A stretch of DNA of 64,000 bases from assembly GCF_016908875.1 (NCBI RefSeq), contig NZ_JAFBES010000004.1:1-64000 (forward strand), given 5' to 3'. Positions 25,461 to 34,429 of the stretch are shown in pieces; position 1 is the stretch's first letter, and each line of letters starts with the position of its first letter. Made by a program: the position numbers and the translations under genes. This stretch comes from Bacillus ectoiniformans. GTDB taxonomy: Bacteria; Bacillota; Bacilli; Bacillales; Domibacillaceae. The notes beneath the pieces are model-generated. The model ran no database searches, was not told the DNA's origin, and worked only from the letters and a program-made list of their open reading frames with translations.

Positions 25461-25722
25461 ATAGCTCACAAGCAGAACGGTTTTTAATTTCTAAAAGCTT
25501 CTTCGCAAGATCTATACAATGAACAAGATCCAAAGATTCTTCAAATGAAAATTCATAAATGTCTTTGATTTTTTTGCCTAGTTCATGTTCATCGTCCAAT
25601 TGGTGAACAGCTTGAATGACGTCAGCGGCCTCCGTGTCATAAAAATCCGCTCCTGCATGGAAAGGATCCCACTGACGAATGACTTCCCCTAATTCTATAT
25701 TTAACTTAATCGTTTGATCCAT
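25459..25722 (-). CDS. yugE: DUF1871 family protein YugE
   Basis: This 87-residue soluble acidic protein matches DUF1871/YugE: GEVIRQWDPFHAGADFYDTE in the first half, then HELGKKIKDIYEFSFEES. Its function is unknown. ATG 25722 (MDQTIK) is used because AAAGGTG lies upstream; the GTG four codons earlier is part of that site. It keeps its B. subtilis neighbours yugF and patB. Confidence 0.87.
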   Translation of the reverse strand: MDQTIKLNIELGEVIRQWDPFHAGADFYDTEAADVIQAVHQLDDEHELGKKIKDIYEFSFEESLDLVHCIDLAKKLLEIKNRSACEL

Positions 25723-25829
25723 TTTTATCCACACCTTTGAAAAGTTTAAACCGGAAGTTCATATCATTTTTCTTCCTCATAAAAATAGCTTACCATTAAC
25801 ATATACTATTTGTCAGGATGGTGGAAGTT

Positions 25830-27002
25830 TTGGATAATCATTTAGATCGAGTAATCAATCGCGTAGGAACAGGGGCAGTGAAATGGGATAACGTTAAAGA
25901 TGTATTTGGTGTAGAAGACGCCTTGCCAATGTGGGTTGCTGATATGGATTTCGCCGCGCCAGAAGCCGTTCGAAAAGCCTTAATCGAACAAGCAGAGCAT
26001 GGTGTGTATGGCTATACAGGCATTCCCGCTTCAACAAAAGAAGCGATTCAAGCCTGGATGAAGAAACGACACGGGTATGATATTGATACGAAGTGGCTAC
26101 TATTCAACCATGGGGTAGTTCCTTCTCTTGGAACAGCTATTCAGGCTTTTACTAAAAAAGGTGACGGCGTGGTTGTCCAATCCCCCGTTTATACTCCTTT
26201 TTTCGAAATGGTCGAGAGAAACGAACGAACAGTCATCAATAATCAGCTCATTTTGCGTGATAACCACTATTATATAGACTTTGAGGATTTGGATGAGAAA
26301 TTATCTCCTGATCATGTGAAATTATTTCTATTGTGCAGCCCTCATAATCCAGGTGGACGCGTGTGGACAAAAGAGGAATTGACGAAAATGGCGGAGCTTT
26401 GTTTAAAGCATAATGTCATCATTATGTCTGATGACATTCACAGTGATTTAACGGCCGCTCCTCATATTCACACGCCTATTGCCGCGATCAAAGAAGAGTT
26501 TGCAGATATCACAGTCACTAGCATTGCTCCTAGTAAGACCTTTAACTTAGCAGGTCTGCAAGCCTCTGCCATGATCGTTGCCAATGAGAAGCTGCGGGTG
26601 AAATTGTCGAAAGTACTCGCTCAGCATGGATTCTTCACACTAAATATGATGGGAACAGCCGCCATGGAAGCTGCTTACCGAGAAGGAGAAGCATGGCTGG
26701 ATGAAACCATTCAGTACATTCGCAGCAATTGTCGGCTTGTGGAAGATTTTATTTCCGAGGAAATTCCAGAATTGACGGTGATGAACCCACAAGGCAGCTA
26801 TTTAGTGTGGATTGACTGCCGAAAACTCGGTTTAAGCGATGAAGAACTAATGAAAAAAATCCTTCATGAAGGCAAACTGGCACTTGGTCAAGGCAGTAAA
26901 TACCGTGCCGGCGGTGAAGGCTTCATGCGCATGAACGTGGCCTGTCCGCGTTCTATTGTAGAAGATGGATTGAACCGGCTGAAAAAAGCCATACAAGGAT
27001 AA
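25830..27002 (+). CDS. patB: PatB/MalY-type cystathionine beta-lyase
   Basis: This PLP enzyme of about 390 residues matches PatB (C-S lyase producing homocysteine or H2S). It contains LPMWVADMDFAAPEAV, LLCSPHNPGGRVW, MSDDIHSDLT and the PLP lysine in APSKTFNLAGLQAS. The start is ambiguous. TTG 25830 is five bases after GGTGG and matches the B. subtilis N-terminus; ATG 25818 would add four residues but has no good site. It ends at a strong terminator. Confidence 0.9.
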   Translation: MDNHLDRVINRVGTGAVKWDNVKDVFGVEDALPMWVADMDFAAPEAVRKALIEQAEHGVYGYTGIPASTKEAIQAWMKKRHGYDIDTKWLLFNHGVVPSLGTAIQAFTKKGDGVVVQSPVYTPFFEMVERNERTVINNQLILRDNHYYIDFEDLDEKLSPDHVKLFLLCSPHNPGGRVWTKEELTKMAELCLKHNVIIMSDDIHSDLTAAPHIHTPIAAIKEEFADITVTSIAPSKTFNLAGLQASAMIVANEKLRVKLSKVLAQHGFFTLNMMGTAAMEAAYREGEAWLDETIQYIRSNCRLVEDFISEEIPELTVMNPQGSYLVWIDCRKLGLSDEELMKKILHEGKLALGQGSKYRAGGEGFMRMNVACPRSIVEDGLNRLKKAIQG

Positions 27003-27005
27003 CTT

Positions 27006-27043
27006 AAAAACCAGCAGCTGAAGGGGTCAGCTGCTGGTTTTTT
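27006..27043. terminator. Bidirectional terminator between patB and queE
   Basis: A near-perfect stem, AAAACCAGCAGCTGA/TCAGCTGCTGGTTTT, has a 4-base loop and a T-run. Confidence 0.92.
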
Positions 27044-27764
27044 ACACGCCTTTTTTATTTCCCCATACAAAGGTATGAAGCTGTGGAAGCACACGGACAT
27101 CTTTCCAGTCTGCATCAGGCATGACTTGGTCAATCAGCCATTCATATCTTTTCGTAAGGTGAACTAGCAATTCTTTGTCGTCTTGTTCTTCTAACTCGTC
27201 ATTCCCTATCTGCAGGAAAAAAGGAACATCAGGATACCGTTTGTGCACATCTTTAGCAAAAGCTAAATCTTCTTCATTAAAAATAACTACTTTCAAACTA
27301 ATATTTTTTTCTTTTTCCGAAAGCGGCTCAATGATGGCGGTTAGTTTTTCAAAATCTGTCTCCATCCCCGAACTCGGAGGCTTCGGTGAAATCGTTAATT
27401 CATCAATGTCGTAAAACCATTCCTGAAAGATGGTGCCTTGAGTTTCCAAAGCTGTTTTCACGCCGTGCTGATTCAGCTTTTGAATCAATCCATCGATTTG
27501 CGGCAGTAAAGCAGGATTCCCTCCTGAAATCGTGACATGGTTAAATGCGGCACCCCCGACAGCAACAAGCTCACCCCAGACCTCATCAGCCGTCAGCATA
27601 CGGATGTCCTCTTTGGCCGAGCCATCCCATGTAAACGCGGAATCGCACCACGAACAGCGATAATCGCAGCCGGCTGTCCGGACAAACATCGTCTTGCGTC
27701 CCACAACCATTCCTTCCCCTTGAACCGTAGGGCCAAAGATTTCAAGTACAGGAATCTTTCTCAT
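27042..27764 (-). CDS. queE: 7-carboxy-7-deazaguanine synthase
   Basis: This 240-residue radical-SAM enzyme converts 6-carboxytetrahydropterin to 7-carboxy-7-deazaguanine for queuosine synthesis. The N-terminus has EIFGPTVQGEGMVVGRKTMF and the cluster-binding CDYRCSWC (CX3CX2C). TISGGNPAL follows. It overlaps queD by four bases (ATGA), giving tight coupling in the queC-queD-queE order. Confidence 0.95.
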   Translation of the reverse strand: MRKIPVLEIFGPTVQGEGMVVGRKTMFVRTAGCDYRCSWCDSAFTWDGSAKEDIRMLTADEVWGELVAVGGAAFNHVTISGGNPALLPQIDGLIQKLNQHGVKTALETQGTIFQEWFYDIDELTISPKPPSSGMETDFEKLTAIIEPLSEKEKNISLKVVIFNEEDLAFAKDVHKRYPDVPFFLQIGNDELEEQDDKELLVHLTKRYEWLIDQVMPDADWKDVRVLPQLHTFVWGNKKGV

Positions 27765-28198
27765 TTGAAATCACCTTGCTGTGGACGGTACACCACATAG
27801 CTCGTCGGTGTTTCTCTTAAAAAGACTTGCACGCATTTCGGTTGATTTTCTAAGCCGTCTAAATACTCTTGAATGACTTCCCATATCGTTCTCGCCGCCA
27901 CTTCCGTTGTCGGGAATCGGAAAGAATCCTCATTGCTGAAAAGAGCATCATCATTTAAAAGTGTATGATCAAAGCGCTTATGAATTAAACGCTTAATATC
28001 TTGAAAGTTGACTAGAAACCCTGATTGATTTAATTGGTTTCCTACAACTGTAATATTCGCATAATACGTATGTCCGTGTAAATTTCGGCAAGCTCCTGCA
28101 TCGTCGCTCGGAACATAATGAGCGGCTGCAAAATGCAGGTCTTTATTCAGTTCATAACTATATGCATGTAATGGTGCCGGATATATTTGCTGAATCAT
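27761..28198 (-). CDS. queD: 6-carboxytetrahydropterin synthase
   Basis: This 145-residue PTPS-fold enzyme makes 6-carboxytetrahydropterin from dihydroneopterin triphosphate. Zinc-ligand histidines lie in HFAAAHYV and LHGHTYY; the catalytic Cys is in GACRNLHGH. It overlaps queC by four bases (ATGA) and queE likewise. Confidence 0.95.
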   Translation of the reverse strand: MIQQIYPAPLHAYSYELNKDLHFAAAHYVPSDDAGACRNLHGHTYYANITVVGNQLNQSGFLVNFQDIKRLIHKRFDHTLLNDDALFSNEDSFRFPTTEVAARTIWEVIQEYLDGLENQPKCVQVFLRETPTSYVVYRPQQGDFK

Positions 28199-28857
28199 GA
28201 TTGGCCGGCCTCCCTTTTTTCTGTATACTGATCAAGTCCCCGCTGACGCAGTACGCATGCCGGACATTCCCCGCACCCGCTGCCCTTTATGCCGTTATAG
28301 CATGTCAGAGTTTTTTCTTTTACATACTCGAATGCGCCAAGCTGATCCGAGAGTTCCCACGTTTCTGCTTTATCAAGCCACATTAATGGCGTATGAATCA
28401 CGAAAGAATAGTCCATGGAAAGATTTAATGTGACGTTTAACGATTTAATGAACACATCCCGGCAATCTGGATAGCCGCTGAAATCTGTTTCGCAGACACC
28501 CGTAACTATATGTCTCGCATCATATTGCTTCGCAAGCACTGCCGCAAACGACAAGAATAAGAGATTTCTTCCCTCAACAAACGTAGATGGAACTTCTCCT
28601 TCTTTCGCCGTAATGTCTATATCTTTACGAGTTAGTGCATTGGGTGCCAGCTGGTTAAGCAGAGACATATCTAAAATATGATGAGGAACGTCCAGCTCTT
28701 TGGCAATTTCCTCCGCACATTTAAGCTCCTCAATGTGGCGCTGCCCGTAATCAAATGTGACGGCGATGACTTGTTTAAACTGCTTCTTCGCCCAGAATAA
28801 ACACGTCGTACTATCTTGTCCGCCGCTGAAAACAACAATTGCATTTTCTTTTTTCAT
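28195..28857 (-). CDS. queC: 7-cyano-7-deazaguanine (preQ0) synthase
   Basis: This 220-residue ATP-dependent enzyme forms preQ0. It has an N-type PP-loop ([15 protein letters not shown]) and a C-terminal zinc site, CYNG...GCGECPAC. It is the first gene of the que operon, behind GGAAGGAAG, and is preceded by a preQ1-I riboswitch. queF, the next pathway gene in the B. subtilis operon, is absent here. Confidence 0.96.
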   Translation of the reverse strand: MKKENAIVVFSGGQDSTTCLFWAKKQFKQVIAVTFDYGQRHIEELKCAEEIAKELDVPHHILDMSLLNQLAPNALTRKDIDITAKEGEVPSTFVEGRNLLFLSFAAVLAKQYDARHIVTGVCETDFSGYPDCRDVFIKSLNVTLNLSMDYSFVIHTPLMWLDKAETWELSDQLGAFEYVKEKTLTCYNGIKGSGCGECPACVLRQRGLDQYTEKREAGQS

Positions 28858-28947
28858 CTATAATCTTCCTTCCTTCTAAATATTTGAAAGAAGAAAGAGA
28901 TTCAAGATCTCCTGATGTTAAAAAATCAGCCATTGAAATGGCAATAC

Positions 28948-28976
28948 AAAAAAACCTCTTAAATAACAGGTTTTCC
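28948..28976 (-). terminator. queC: Expression-platform terminator of the preQ1 riboswitch
   Basis: On the minus strand AAACCTGTTATTTAAGAGGT forms a short hairpin followed by TTTTTTT, immediately after the aptamer. Ligand binding should favour this terminator and switch off queCDE. Confidence 0.82.
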
Positions 28977-28978
28977 CA

Positions 28979-29010
28979 TAGTTTTTTATAGAGGGAGTTC
29001 GCGAACCTCT
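28979..29010 (-). promoter_or_regulatory. queC: preQ1-I riboswitch aptamer
   Basis: The minus-strand sequence AGAGGTTCGCGAAC, then TCCCTCT, then ATAAAAAACTA is the preQ1 class I aptamer: P1 stem AGAGG/CCTCT, small loop, and an A-rich tail that forms the H-type pseudoknot. A GC-rich hairpin (CTGCC/GGCAG) lies just upstream. It senses preQ1 to control queC-queD-queE. Confidence 0.93.
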
Positions 29011-29048
29011 CCTGCCCGGCGGCAGAATTCTTCCTTTAATTCTTGTAA

Positions 29049-29077
29049 ACTATATCACAATTTGTGTAAAATGAAAA
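29049..29077 (-). promoter_or_regulatory. Probable sigma-A promoter of queCDE
   Basis: A -35-like TTTTCA, a 17-base spacer and a -10 TATAGT lie upstream of the riboswitch on the minus strand. The -35 is weak; the spacing and position are good. Confidence 0.5.
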
Positions 29078-29091
29078 TCTTTCGAGAATCT

Positions 29092-29122
29092 AAAAACATC
29101 AGATGACGAAAGCATCTGATGT
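29092..29122 (-). terminator. Terminator after the 62-aa membrane protein gene
   Basis: A perfect 10-bp stem ACATCAGATG/CATCTGATGT with a 7-base loop is followed by TTTTT on the minus strand. Confidence 0.88.
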
Positions 29123-29134
29123 ATCGGTTGCCGC

Positions 29135-29323
29135 TTACTTTTTATACTTTTCTTCGAGATGCTTTGTCTTTTCTTCTTCTTTTTTGGATATCTTTTTAAT
29201 GTACAAAAAAACAAACACAGCCATCGCCATAAAGATAGACATCGAGATCGCAGCGGGAATATATTCAGACTTGTCTTCTGGAAAATACAAAAATAATTGT
29301 AAAACGAAAGATTGCAGCAGCAT
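29135..29323 (-). CDS. Small membrane protein (62 aa), unknown
   Basis: Encodes 62 residues with one clear membrane helix (IPAAISMSIFMAMAVFVFLY) and a highly charged Lys/Glu-rich C-terminal tail. ATG 29323 is chosen because AAAGGAGACGCC precedes it; an upstream in-frame GTG overlaps that site. It has its own terminator. I do not recognise the family. Confidence 0.65.
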   Translation of the reverse strand: MLLQSFVLQLFLYFPEDKSEYIPAAISMSIFMAMAVFVFLYIKKISKKEEEKTKHLEEKYKK

Positions 29324-29403
29324 GGCGTCTCCTTTCACTATATGAAGTCAAACTATGCCTTTATTATAGCAAGAACCATTCCTTAAACCAATTCTATCTA
29401 CGC

Positions 29404-29430
29404 AAAAAACAGCTGCATCCACGCAGCTGC
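29404..29430 (-). terminator. Terminator after the cyclophilin gene
   Basis: The 7-bp stem CAGCTGC/GCAGCTG with a 6-base loop is followed by TTTTTT on the minus strand. Confidence 0.85.
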
Positions 29431-29445
29431 TTCAAAATTTGTTCA

Positions 29446-30135
29446 CTATTCGATGACAGTGATCTTTTCAATGATGACATCTTCTTTCGGTTTGTCAGCC
29501 TCTCCCGTTTCTACGTCGGCAATCGCATCCACAATATCCATTCCTTCAACGACCTGACCAAACACGGTGTGTCGGGAATCAAGGCTTGGGGTGCCCCCGT
29601 TCTCTGCATAGTAGCCTGCTGCTTGTTCAGGATACCCCGCCGCTTCTAGTTCCTCTTTGGATGCGGGCGGGTTTGGGTTTTGCACAATGAAGAACTGACT
29701 TCCATTTGTATTCGGACCGGCATTCGCCATTGATAAGGCGCCTCTAAAGTGCAGAAGTTCCGGCGAGAATTCGTCTTCAAAGGCTTGGCCATAAATGCTT
29801 TCTCCTCCCGTTCCATTTCCGTTCGGATCACCGCCTTGAATCATGAAATCCTTGATCACACGGTGAAAAGTTAATCCTTCATAGTACCCTTCTTTGCTGT
29901 GGGTGACGAAATTTTCAACTGTTTTAGGCGCTTGTTCTGGAAACAGTTTGATTTTAATGATTCCTTTATTCGTCTTCATTTCCACCAATTGTTCATTGTC
30001 GGACACTTCGGCTGTTAATTGCGGATAAGTCAGGTTTTCATCTGGTTGTTTGTCCGCTTCTTTCGGAGCATCATTGCCGCAGCCTGTTAGTGCGAATAAA
30101 CAGGCAAGGCAGATCATCATGACTACTTGTTTCAC
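29446..30135 (-). CDS. Cyclophilin-type peptidyl-prolyl isomerase lipoprotein
   Basis: This 229-residue protein has a lipoprotein signal peptide ([19 protein letters not shown], lipobox LTGC). After an acidic linker comes a cyclophilin domain with [27 protein letters not shown] and [17 protein letters not shown]. It probably assists folding of exported proteins outside the membrane. The start is GTG 30135, since GGGAGGAAATTAT lies just upstream; the longer frame lacks a site and would bury the signal peptide. Confidence 0.9.
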   Translation of the reverse strand: MKQVVMMICLACLFALTGCGNDAPKEADKQPDENLTYPQLTAEVSDNEQLVEMKTNKGIIKIKLFPEQAPKTVENFVTHSKEGYYEGLTFHRVIKDFMIQGGDPNGNGTGGESIYGQAFEDEFSPELLHFRGALSMANAGPNTNGSQFFIVQNPNPPASKEELEAAGYPEQAAGYYAENGGTPSLDSRHTVFGQVVEGMDIVDAIADVETGEADKPKEDVIIEKITVIE

Positions 30136-30220
30136 ATAATTTCCTCCCAATACGTAAAGTAATGATTGCATTTCCTTTCTTAACTGTTTTTGATATGGTT
30201 AAAGAAAAGGAGATGGTGAA

Positions 30221-30610
30221 ATGAATACAGGCGAGATCGTGACAGCTTTTTATAAAACCGGGAAATACATCGGAGAAATTACCGCTGTGAGACCTGGGCA
30301 GTATACAGTTCGAATTTTAGCAGTATTGCGTCACCCTGCACAAGGAGATTTACATAACCCTAAGACAGCTGATGTGCCGTTTTTTCATGAGAGAAAAGCT
30401 CTGGCTCATCGAGAGCAGGCGAACATTCCAGAAAATACGGTCAACCCATATGAAGGAGATATTCCTGATTACTTCGAATCTCTTGACACGGCCTTTCATA
30501 AACTGAAAAGCAAGCTTGAAGCAGATGATTCTGCCTTTGCTGAAAAAAGCCTCGATGCAATGCAAGCGATTCAAAAAGAATACGAGCTTATGTATAATAT
30601 GACATTTTAA
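30221..30610 (+). CDS. kapB: KapB, sporulation phosphorelay accessory protein
   Basis: This 129-residue protein matches KapB throughout: YKTGKYIGEITAVRPGQYTV, HPAQGDLHNPKTADVPFFHE and REQANIPENTVNPYEGDIP. In B. subtilis, KapB is needed for KinB-dependent phosphorylation in the sporulation phosphorelay and lies just after kinB. Here no kinB is present next to it; the upstream neighbours are que genes and a cyclophilin. The ribosome site AAAAGGAGATGGTGAA is good. Confidence 0.92.
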   Translation: MNTGEIVTAFYKTGKYIGEITAVRPGQYTVRILAVLRHPAQGDLHNPKTADVPFFHERKALAHREQANIPENTVNPYEGDIPDYFESLDTAFHKLKSKLEADDSAFAEKSLDAMQAIQKEYELMYNMTF

Positions 30611-30642
30611 AAAGCCAAATCTATCATAAGATTTGGCTTTTT
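30608..30642. terminator. Bidirectional terminator between kapB and kapD
   Basis: The stem AAAAAGCCAAATCT/AGATTTGGCTTTTT has a 6-base loop. Confidence 0.9.
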
Positions 30643-31255
30643 AAGCCATTTGATTAAATAGTTTAGAGAAATCTACACGATCCCCAATGGTGGTTGGTTC
30701 GGCCTTTTCCATATACCCTTTGTCCTTCTCAATCAGATTATAAATATGGTAAGTTGTCAGTGCGTCGTCAAGAGCCCGGTGATGCCTGCCTGTTCCCTCT
30801 TTGCCGTACTCTGCCACAGCCTTCCAAAGACCGGTTTGATTCTTATCCCCAAAAAACCGCTTATATTCCATTGACAGGTCAATACACACTCCCTGTAATG
30901 GAAAAGCAAGTCCTGCTTCTTCACAGTTTTTTTTCAGCACTCTCATATCCATATTACCCCATGTAATGATTCGATCTTTCTTCGTTTGGTTCATTTCATC
31001 CAGTAATTCAACGACTTCTTTCAACGGCACACCGCGATCTACCTGCGACTGACTAATCTTCAAGAACCGCTTGCATCTTTCTGTCAGCTTTGGAAAAGCA
31101 GATGGGATTACATAGGAGGAATACTTTTTAACTATTGCATCCTGTTCAACGACAACTATACCTGCCTCAATAATTTCAGGAAAAAATCCTTTGCGATTTA
31201 AGGAAGCATCTGGCATGGAAAATTCAAAATCGATAAAAAACAACCGTTCATTCAA
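30641..31255 (-). CDS. kapD: KapD, DEDDh 3'-5' exonuclease-like sporulation inhibitor
   Basis: This 204-residue exonuclease-fold protein has the DEDDh residues FIDFEFSMPD, TWGNMDMRVL and GRHHRALDDALTTYHIY. KapD of B. subtilis inhibits the KinA route into sporulation. The start is TTG 31255 with GGGAGGAAATCAA upstream; no ATG in frame fits better. It is convergent with kapB. Confidence 0.92.
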   Translation of the reverse strand: MNERLFFIDFEFSMPDASLNRKGFFPEIIEAGIVVVEQDAIVKKYSSYVIPSAFPKLTERCKRFLKISQSQVDRGVPLKEVVELLDEMNQTKKDRIITWGNMDMRVLKKNCEEAGLAFPLQGVCIDLSMEYKRFFGDKNQTGLWKAVAEYGKEGTGRHHRALDDALTTYHIYNLIEKDKGYMEKAEPTTIGDRVDFSKLFNQMA

Positions 31256-31528
31256 TTGATTTCCTCCCTTCTACAGAAAGCAGCGAACACTTCCTGTAAG
31301 CCATTTTAGCAAACTTTTCATCTTTTTATTATACCATGAATTAATCGAAAATTTTGACTGTTATAGGATAATATTCAATTATTCTAAATGATAAGTATTT
31401 GTAGATTTTCCTAATTTATCAATTTCAGCTCTTTATAAATACCATTCTATAGCTTATGATAAATGAAGGAAATTATATCAGTACTTAACAGGTCTAAATA
31501 TATATAAGAATGGAGAAGACGGTAGGGA

Positions 31529-33379
31529 ATGAGAACGGTTTTTGGTTACTTTTTAATAGTACTGCTCTTTCCGATTGCTGTGTTTCTATTTTATTTCGCA
31601 AATGAAGAAGCACAGAAAGTGAAGAGCTTTGATGAAGTCGTCGAAGAAAAAATCTCGATCGAAGAAGTGAAATTGCCGCAAGCCAGCAAAATAGTCGATA
31701 AGAATGGGGATCCGTATTTGGAAATTCATCAGCCATTTCGTGTAATAGCAGACGGCAAGACGATTCCTCCTTTCTTAAAGGAACTATTCTTGCAATCTGA
31801 AGATCAGCACTTTTACGAGCATGCTGGTATTGATGCAGCTGCGGTTATGCGTGCCATTTGGGTTAATGCAAAATCTGATGAAATTGAACAAGGCGCAAGC
31901 ACCATTACCCAGCAGTTGGCACGGAACGTGTATTTATCTCATGACAGGACCTTCGTCCGTAAAGTATCCGAGGTACTGTATGCGTACGAACTAGAAAAAA
32001 AACTGTCAAAAGATGAAATTCTAAACCTCTATTTAAATGCCATTTATTTTAACAATCAAGTCTATGGCGTAGAGGCTGCAGCTCAGTTTTATTTTCAAAA
32101 ACATGTAAATGAGCTGACAAAAGCAGAAATGGCACTGATCGCAACGATTCCAAATAACCCAACACGATATGACCCGATTAGAAATATGGAACGGACAAAA
32201 AACAGACAAGAACGTTTGATTGATATTATGGTGCGAGAAGAGTTCCTGACAGCCAGTGAAGCAGAGGACATCAAAAAGGAACCGATTAACCTGAAGGTCA
32301 GAGACAGACTCGATAAATATACCGATTATTCCACTTACGTTGAAGCTGAACTTGAGGAACTGATTTCTACATCAGAAGGATTCAATGAGCAGCTGGCCTC
32401 TACGGAAGATAAGGAAAGCCGAAAAGCAATCTATCAAAAACGCAATGAGCGGATCGAGGAATTAAAAGATTCTGGTATCATTGTCCATACAGCACTTGAC
32501 CCAAACTTGCAGGAAAAGGCGAGAAAAGCTGTTAATTCGACCCTTTCTTACAGTTCGGTTGAAGGAGCCGCTGCAGTCATTAAGAATGACACAAGAGATT
32601 TAGTCGCTCTAGTGGGCGGCAAAGATTTTAATAAAACGGAGTTTAACCGGGCATTCCAAGCCTACAGACAACCTGGATCAACGATTAAGCCGCTACTTGA
32701 TTACGCGCCTTATATTGAAAAATACGGGGCTGGACCTTCGAGTATCGTCAGTGCCGACAAGTATTGCATTGGCAGCTACTGTCCAAAGAACTACAGCGGC
32801 GAAGAATATGGCAATGTTTCGTTACAAACAGCGTTGTCTAAATCCTATAACACAGCTGCTATTCGCTTATTTATGAAAACAGGAATTGAAGATGCTTTCA
32901 ATTATATGAAGCCGTTCCAATTTTCTAAAGTAACACAGCAAGATCATAATCCATCTGCATCCATCGGCGGATTCACGCACGGTATGACGCCGCTTGAAAT
33001 GACTGGTGCCTATACTTCTTTCATCGATGGTACGTACCTGCCGCCTCGTGCGATTCAAAAAGTGACGGATCTTAAAGGTAACGTATTATATGAATGGAAA
33101 GATCAGCCTGTACAGGTCTGGACGAATAACACAACGAATAAAATGCGAATCTTGCTTACTGACGTGGTTAGAAACGGGACCGGAAAGAAAGCAAATGTCG
33201 GGAAAGCCTACACCGGAGGGAAAACCGGAACAACTAATAATACACGTGACCTTTGGTTTGCCGGACTGACGGATCAATACACATCGGCGGTATGGGTAGG
33301 AAAAGATAAGCCACAAAGCATTCGGTATTTAGAAAGCTATGCTCCTCAGCAAATCATTTGGCGAAGAATCATGCAATAG
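31529..33379 (+). CDS. pbpD: Class A penicillin-binding protein PBP4
   Basis: This 616-residue bifunctional peptidoglycan synthase has an N-terminal membrane anchor (residues 3-23). The GT51 glycosyltransferase domain contains EDQHFYEHAGID and GASTITQQLARNVYL. The transpeptidase domain has SxxK in RQPGSTIKPLLDY, SxN in LSKSYNTAA and KTG in TGGKTGTTNNT. Position and length match B. subtilis PbpD. ATG 31529 has a near-adjacent GGTAGGGA, so the site is not ideal. It ends at a very strong terminator. Confidence 0.92.
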   Translation: MRTVFGYFLIVLLFPIAVFLFYFANEEAQKVKSFDEVVEEKISIEEVKLPQASKIVDKNGDPYLEIHQPFRVIADGKTIPPFLKELFLQSEDQHFYEHAGIDAAAVMRAIWVNAKSDEIEQGASTITQQLARNVYLSHDRTFVRKVSEVLYAYELEKKLSKDEILNLYLNAIYFNNQVYGVEAAAQFYFQKHVNELTKAEMALIATIPNNPTRYDPIRNMERTKNRQERLIDIMVREEFLTASEAEDIKKEPINLKVRDRLDKYTDYSTYVEAELEELISTSEGFNEQLASTEDKESRKAIYQKRNERIEELKDSGIIVHTALDPNLQEKARKAVNSTLSYSSVEGAAAVIKNDTRDLVALVGGKDFNKTEFNRAFQAYRQPGSTIKPLLDYAPYIEKYGAGPSSIVSADKYCIGSYCPKNYSGEEYGNVSLQTALSKSYNTAAIRLFMKTGIEDAFNYMKPFQFSKVTQQDHNPSASIGGFTHGMTPLEMTGAYTSFIDGTYLPPRAIQKVTDLKGNVLYEWKDQPVQVWTNNTTNKMRILLTDVVRNGTGKKANVGKAYTGGKTGTTNNTRDLWFAGLTDQYTSAVWVGKDKPQSIRYLESYAPQQIIWRRIMQ

Positions 33380-33380
33380 A

Positions 33381-33424
33381 AAAACGCTCGAGATCATCTT
33401 TATGATGGTCTCGAGCGTTTTTTA
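33381..33424 (+). terminator. Terminator after pbpD
   Basis: The long stem AAAACGCTCGAGA-CATC/GATG-TCTCGAGCGTTTT is followed by T residues. Confidence 0.92.
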
Positions 33425-33461
33425 GTTCTTTACAAGCAATCCCTAAATATTTCTAAAGACA

Positions 33462-33487
33462 AAAACCGCCCAATCGGCGGCTTTTAG
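33462..33487 (-). terminator. Terminator at the end of yufK
   Basis: The minus-strand stem CCGCC/GGCGG with a 5-base loop is followed by TTTTTG. It begins at the yufK stop codon. Confidence 0.75.
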
Positions 33488-34041
33488 ATAGGCATGCTCG
33501 ACAGCGCGCCGTTGTAAATTTTCATGACGAACAAGGCAAGCAAGGTTCCCAGAGCCGCCCAGAAAACGACTTGAAACGCAATGATACCAACAATATTGGC
33601 AGTAGTTAAGTCCGGACTAATCTTGAAAACAAAGTAGATGAAATAGCCGATCGTCGTTAACAAAAAGATCGTAATGATCCCTACCGCTGAGGAGAAGCTA
33701 ATTAATGAGAGTAACCCTCCAGCAAAGAAAACAATCGATCCGCTTCTTACTTTTTTGAGAAGATCGCCTTCGGTGTCTTTTGAAAAGAATAATAATGATA
33801 ACTCGTTAATAGTATTGGCAATGACTTTCAGCGTAGCAAAAATCATAAAGAATAATAGCATCAATGCCGCAACAATCGTCAGTTTCATTTCTGTTTCTGT
33901 AAACACTTCGAGCATACTATTATATAAACCTACTTTTTTGAATAGACCTAACACGAGGCCTTGGGTGTATAAAGACAAAGATAAACCAAATAATAAAATA
34001 GCAACGAATGGCAAGTAGCCAGTTAAATAAGTATTTTTCAT
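33484..34041 (-). CDS. yufK: DUF5366 membrane protein YufK
   Basis: This 185-residue protein has five or so membrane helices, with YLPFVAILLFGLSLSLYTQG at the N-terminus, and matches YufK in length and position. Its function is unknown. It lies between pbpD and the mrp operon as in B. subtilis. AGGAGCGG precedes ATG 34041 with slightly long spacing. Confidence 0.8.
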   Translation of the reverse strand: MKNTYLTGYLPFVAILLFGLSLSLYTQGLVLGLFKKVGLYNSMLEVFTETEMKLTIVAALMLLFFMIFATLKVIANTINELSLLFFSKDTEGDLLKKVRSGSIVFFAGGLLSLISFSSAVGIITIFLLTTIGYFIYFVFKISPDLTTANIVGIIAFQVVFWAALGTLLALFVMKIYNGALSSMPI

Positions 34042-34429
34042 TAAAAATTTCCGCTCCTGTCAAATTCAATCCAATTTTAATTATGCAAGAGCTCACTTCC
34101 AAAGACAAGAGATTTTTAATATTTTTTGGAAACTGGAAGCAACATATGGTTAAAATAGCCTGGTTTTTTCCCGCTGAAAAAATTTTTTTCCTTTTAATTT
34201 TCCGCGTTTCTTCATATTTATTAACACGAAACGAGTTTCACCTCTCTTCCGCGTTTATGAATGCATGAACGGATTTTTTACGATATAATTCTTTTTGAGG
34301 CTTGATTAACGTTGAGAATTTTTCCTGCCCTGCTTAAAAAGGAATTTGGCAAGCGAAACCAACACCCTTCATGGACAAGGGTGTTTTATTTCAGATCAAT
34401 CTTTCACTACTCTACAAGGAGGGATCATT
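34042..34429. other. Intergenic region with mrp promoter and leader
   Basis: There is no gene here. The left half is AT-rich, divergent promoter DNA. A -10 box TATAAT at 34284-34289 (poor -35) would start an mrp transcript near 34297. That leaves a leader of about 130 bases containing GCTTG/CAAGC complementarity (34311 with 34351) and a terminator hairpin at 34361-34390. Confidence 0.6.
34361..34390 (+). terminator. Terminator-like hairpin in the mrp operon leader
   Basis: A 9-bp stem AACACCCTT/AAGGGTGTT with a 7-base loop is followed by TTATTTC. It lies 40 bases before the mrpA start, inside the likely 5' leader, so it could act as an attenuator. No known riboswitch aptamer was recognised. 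Confidence 0.7.
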
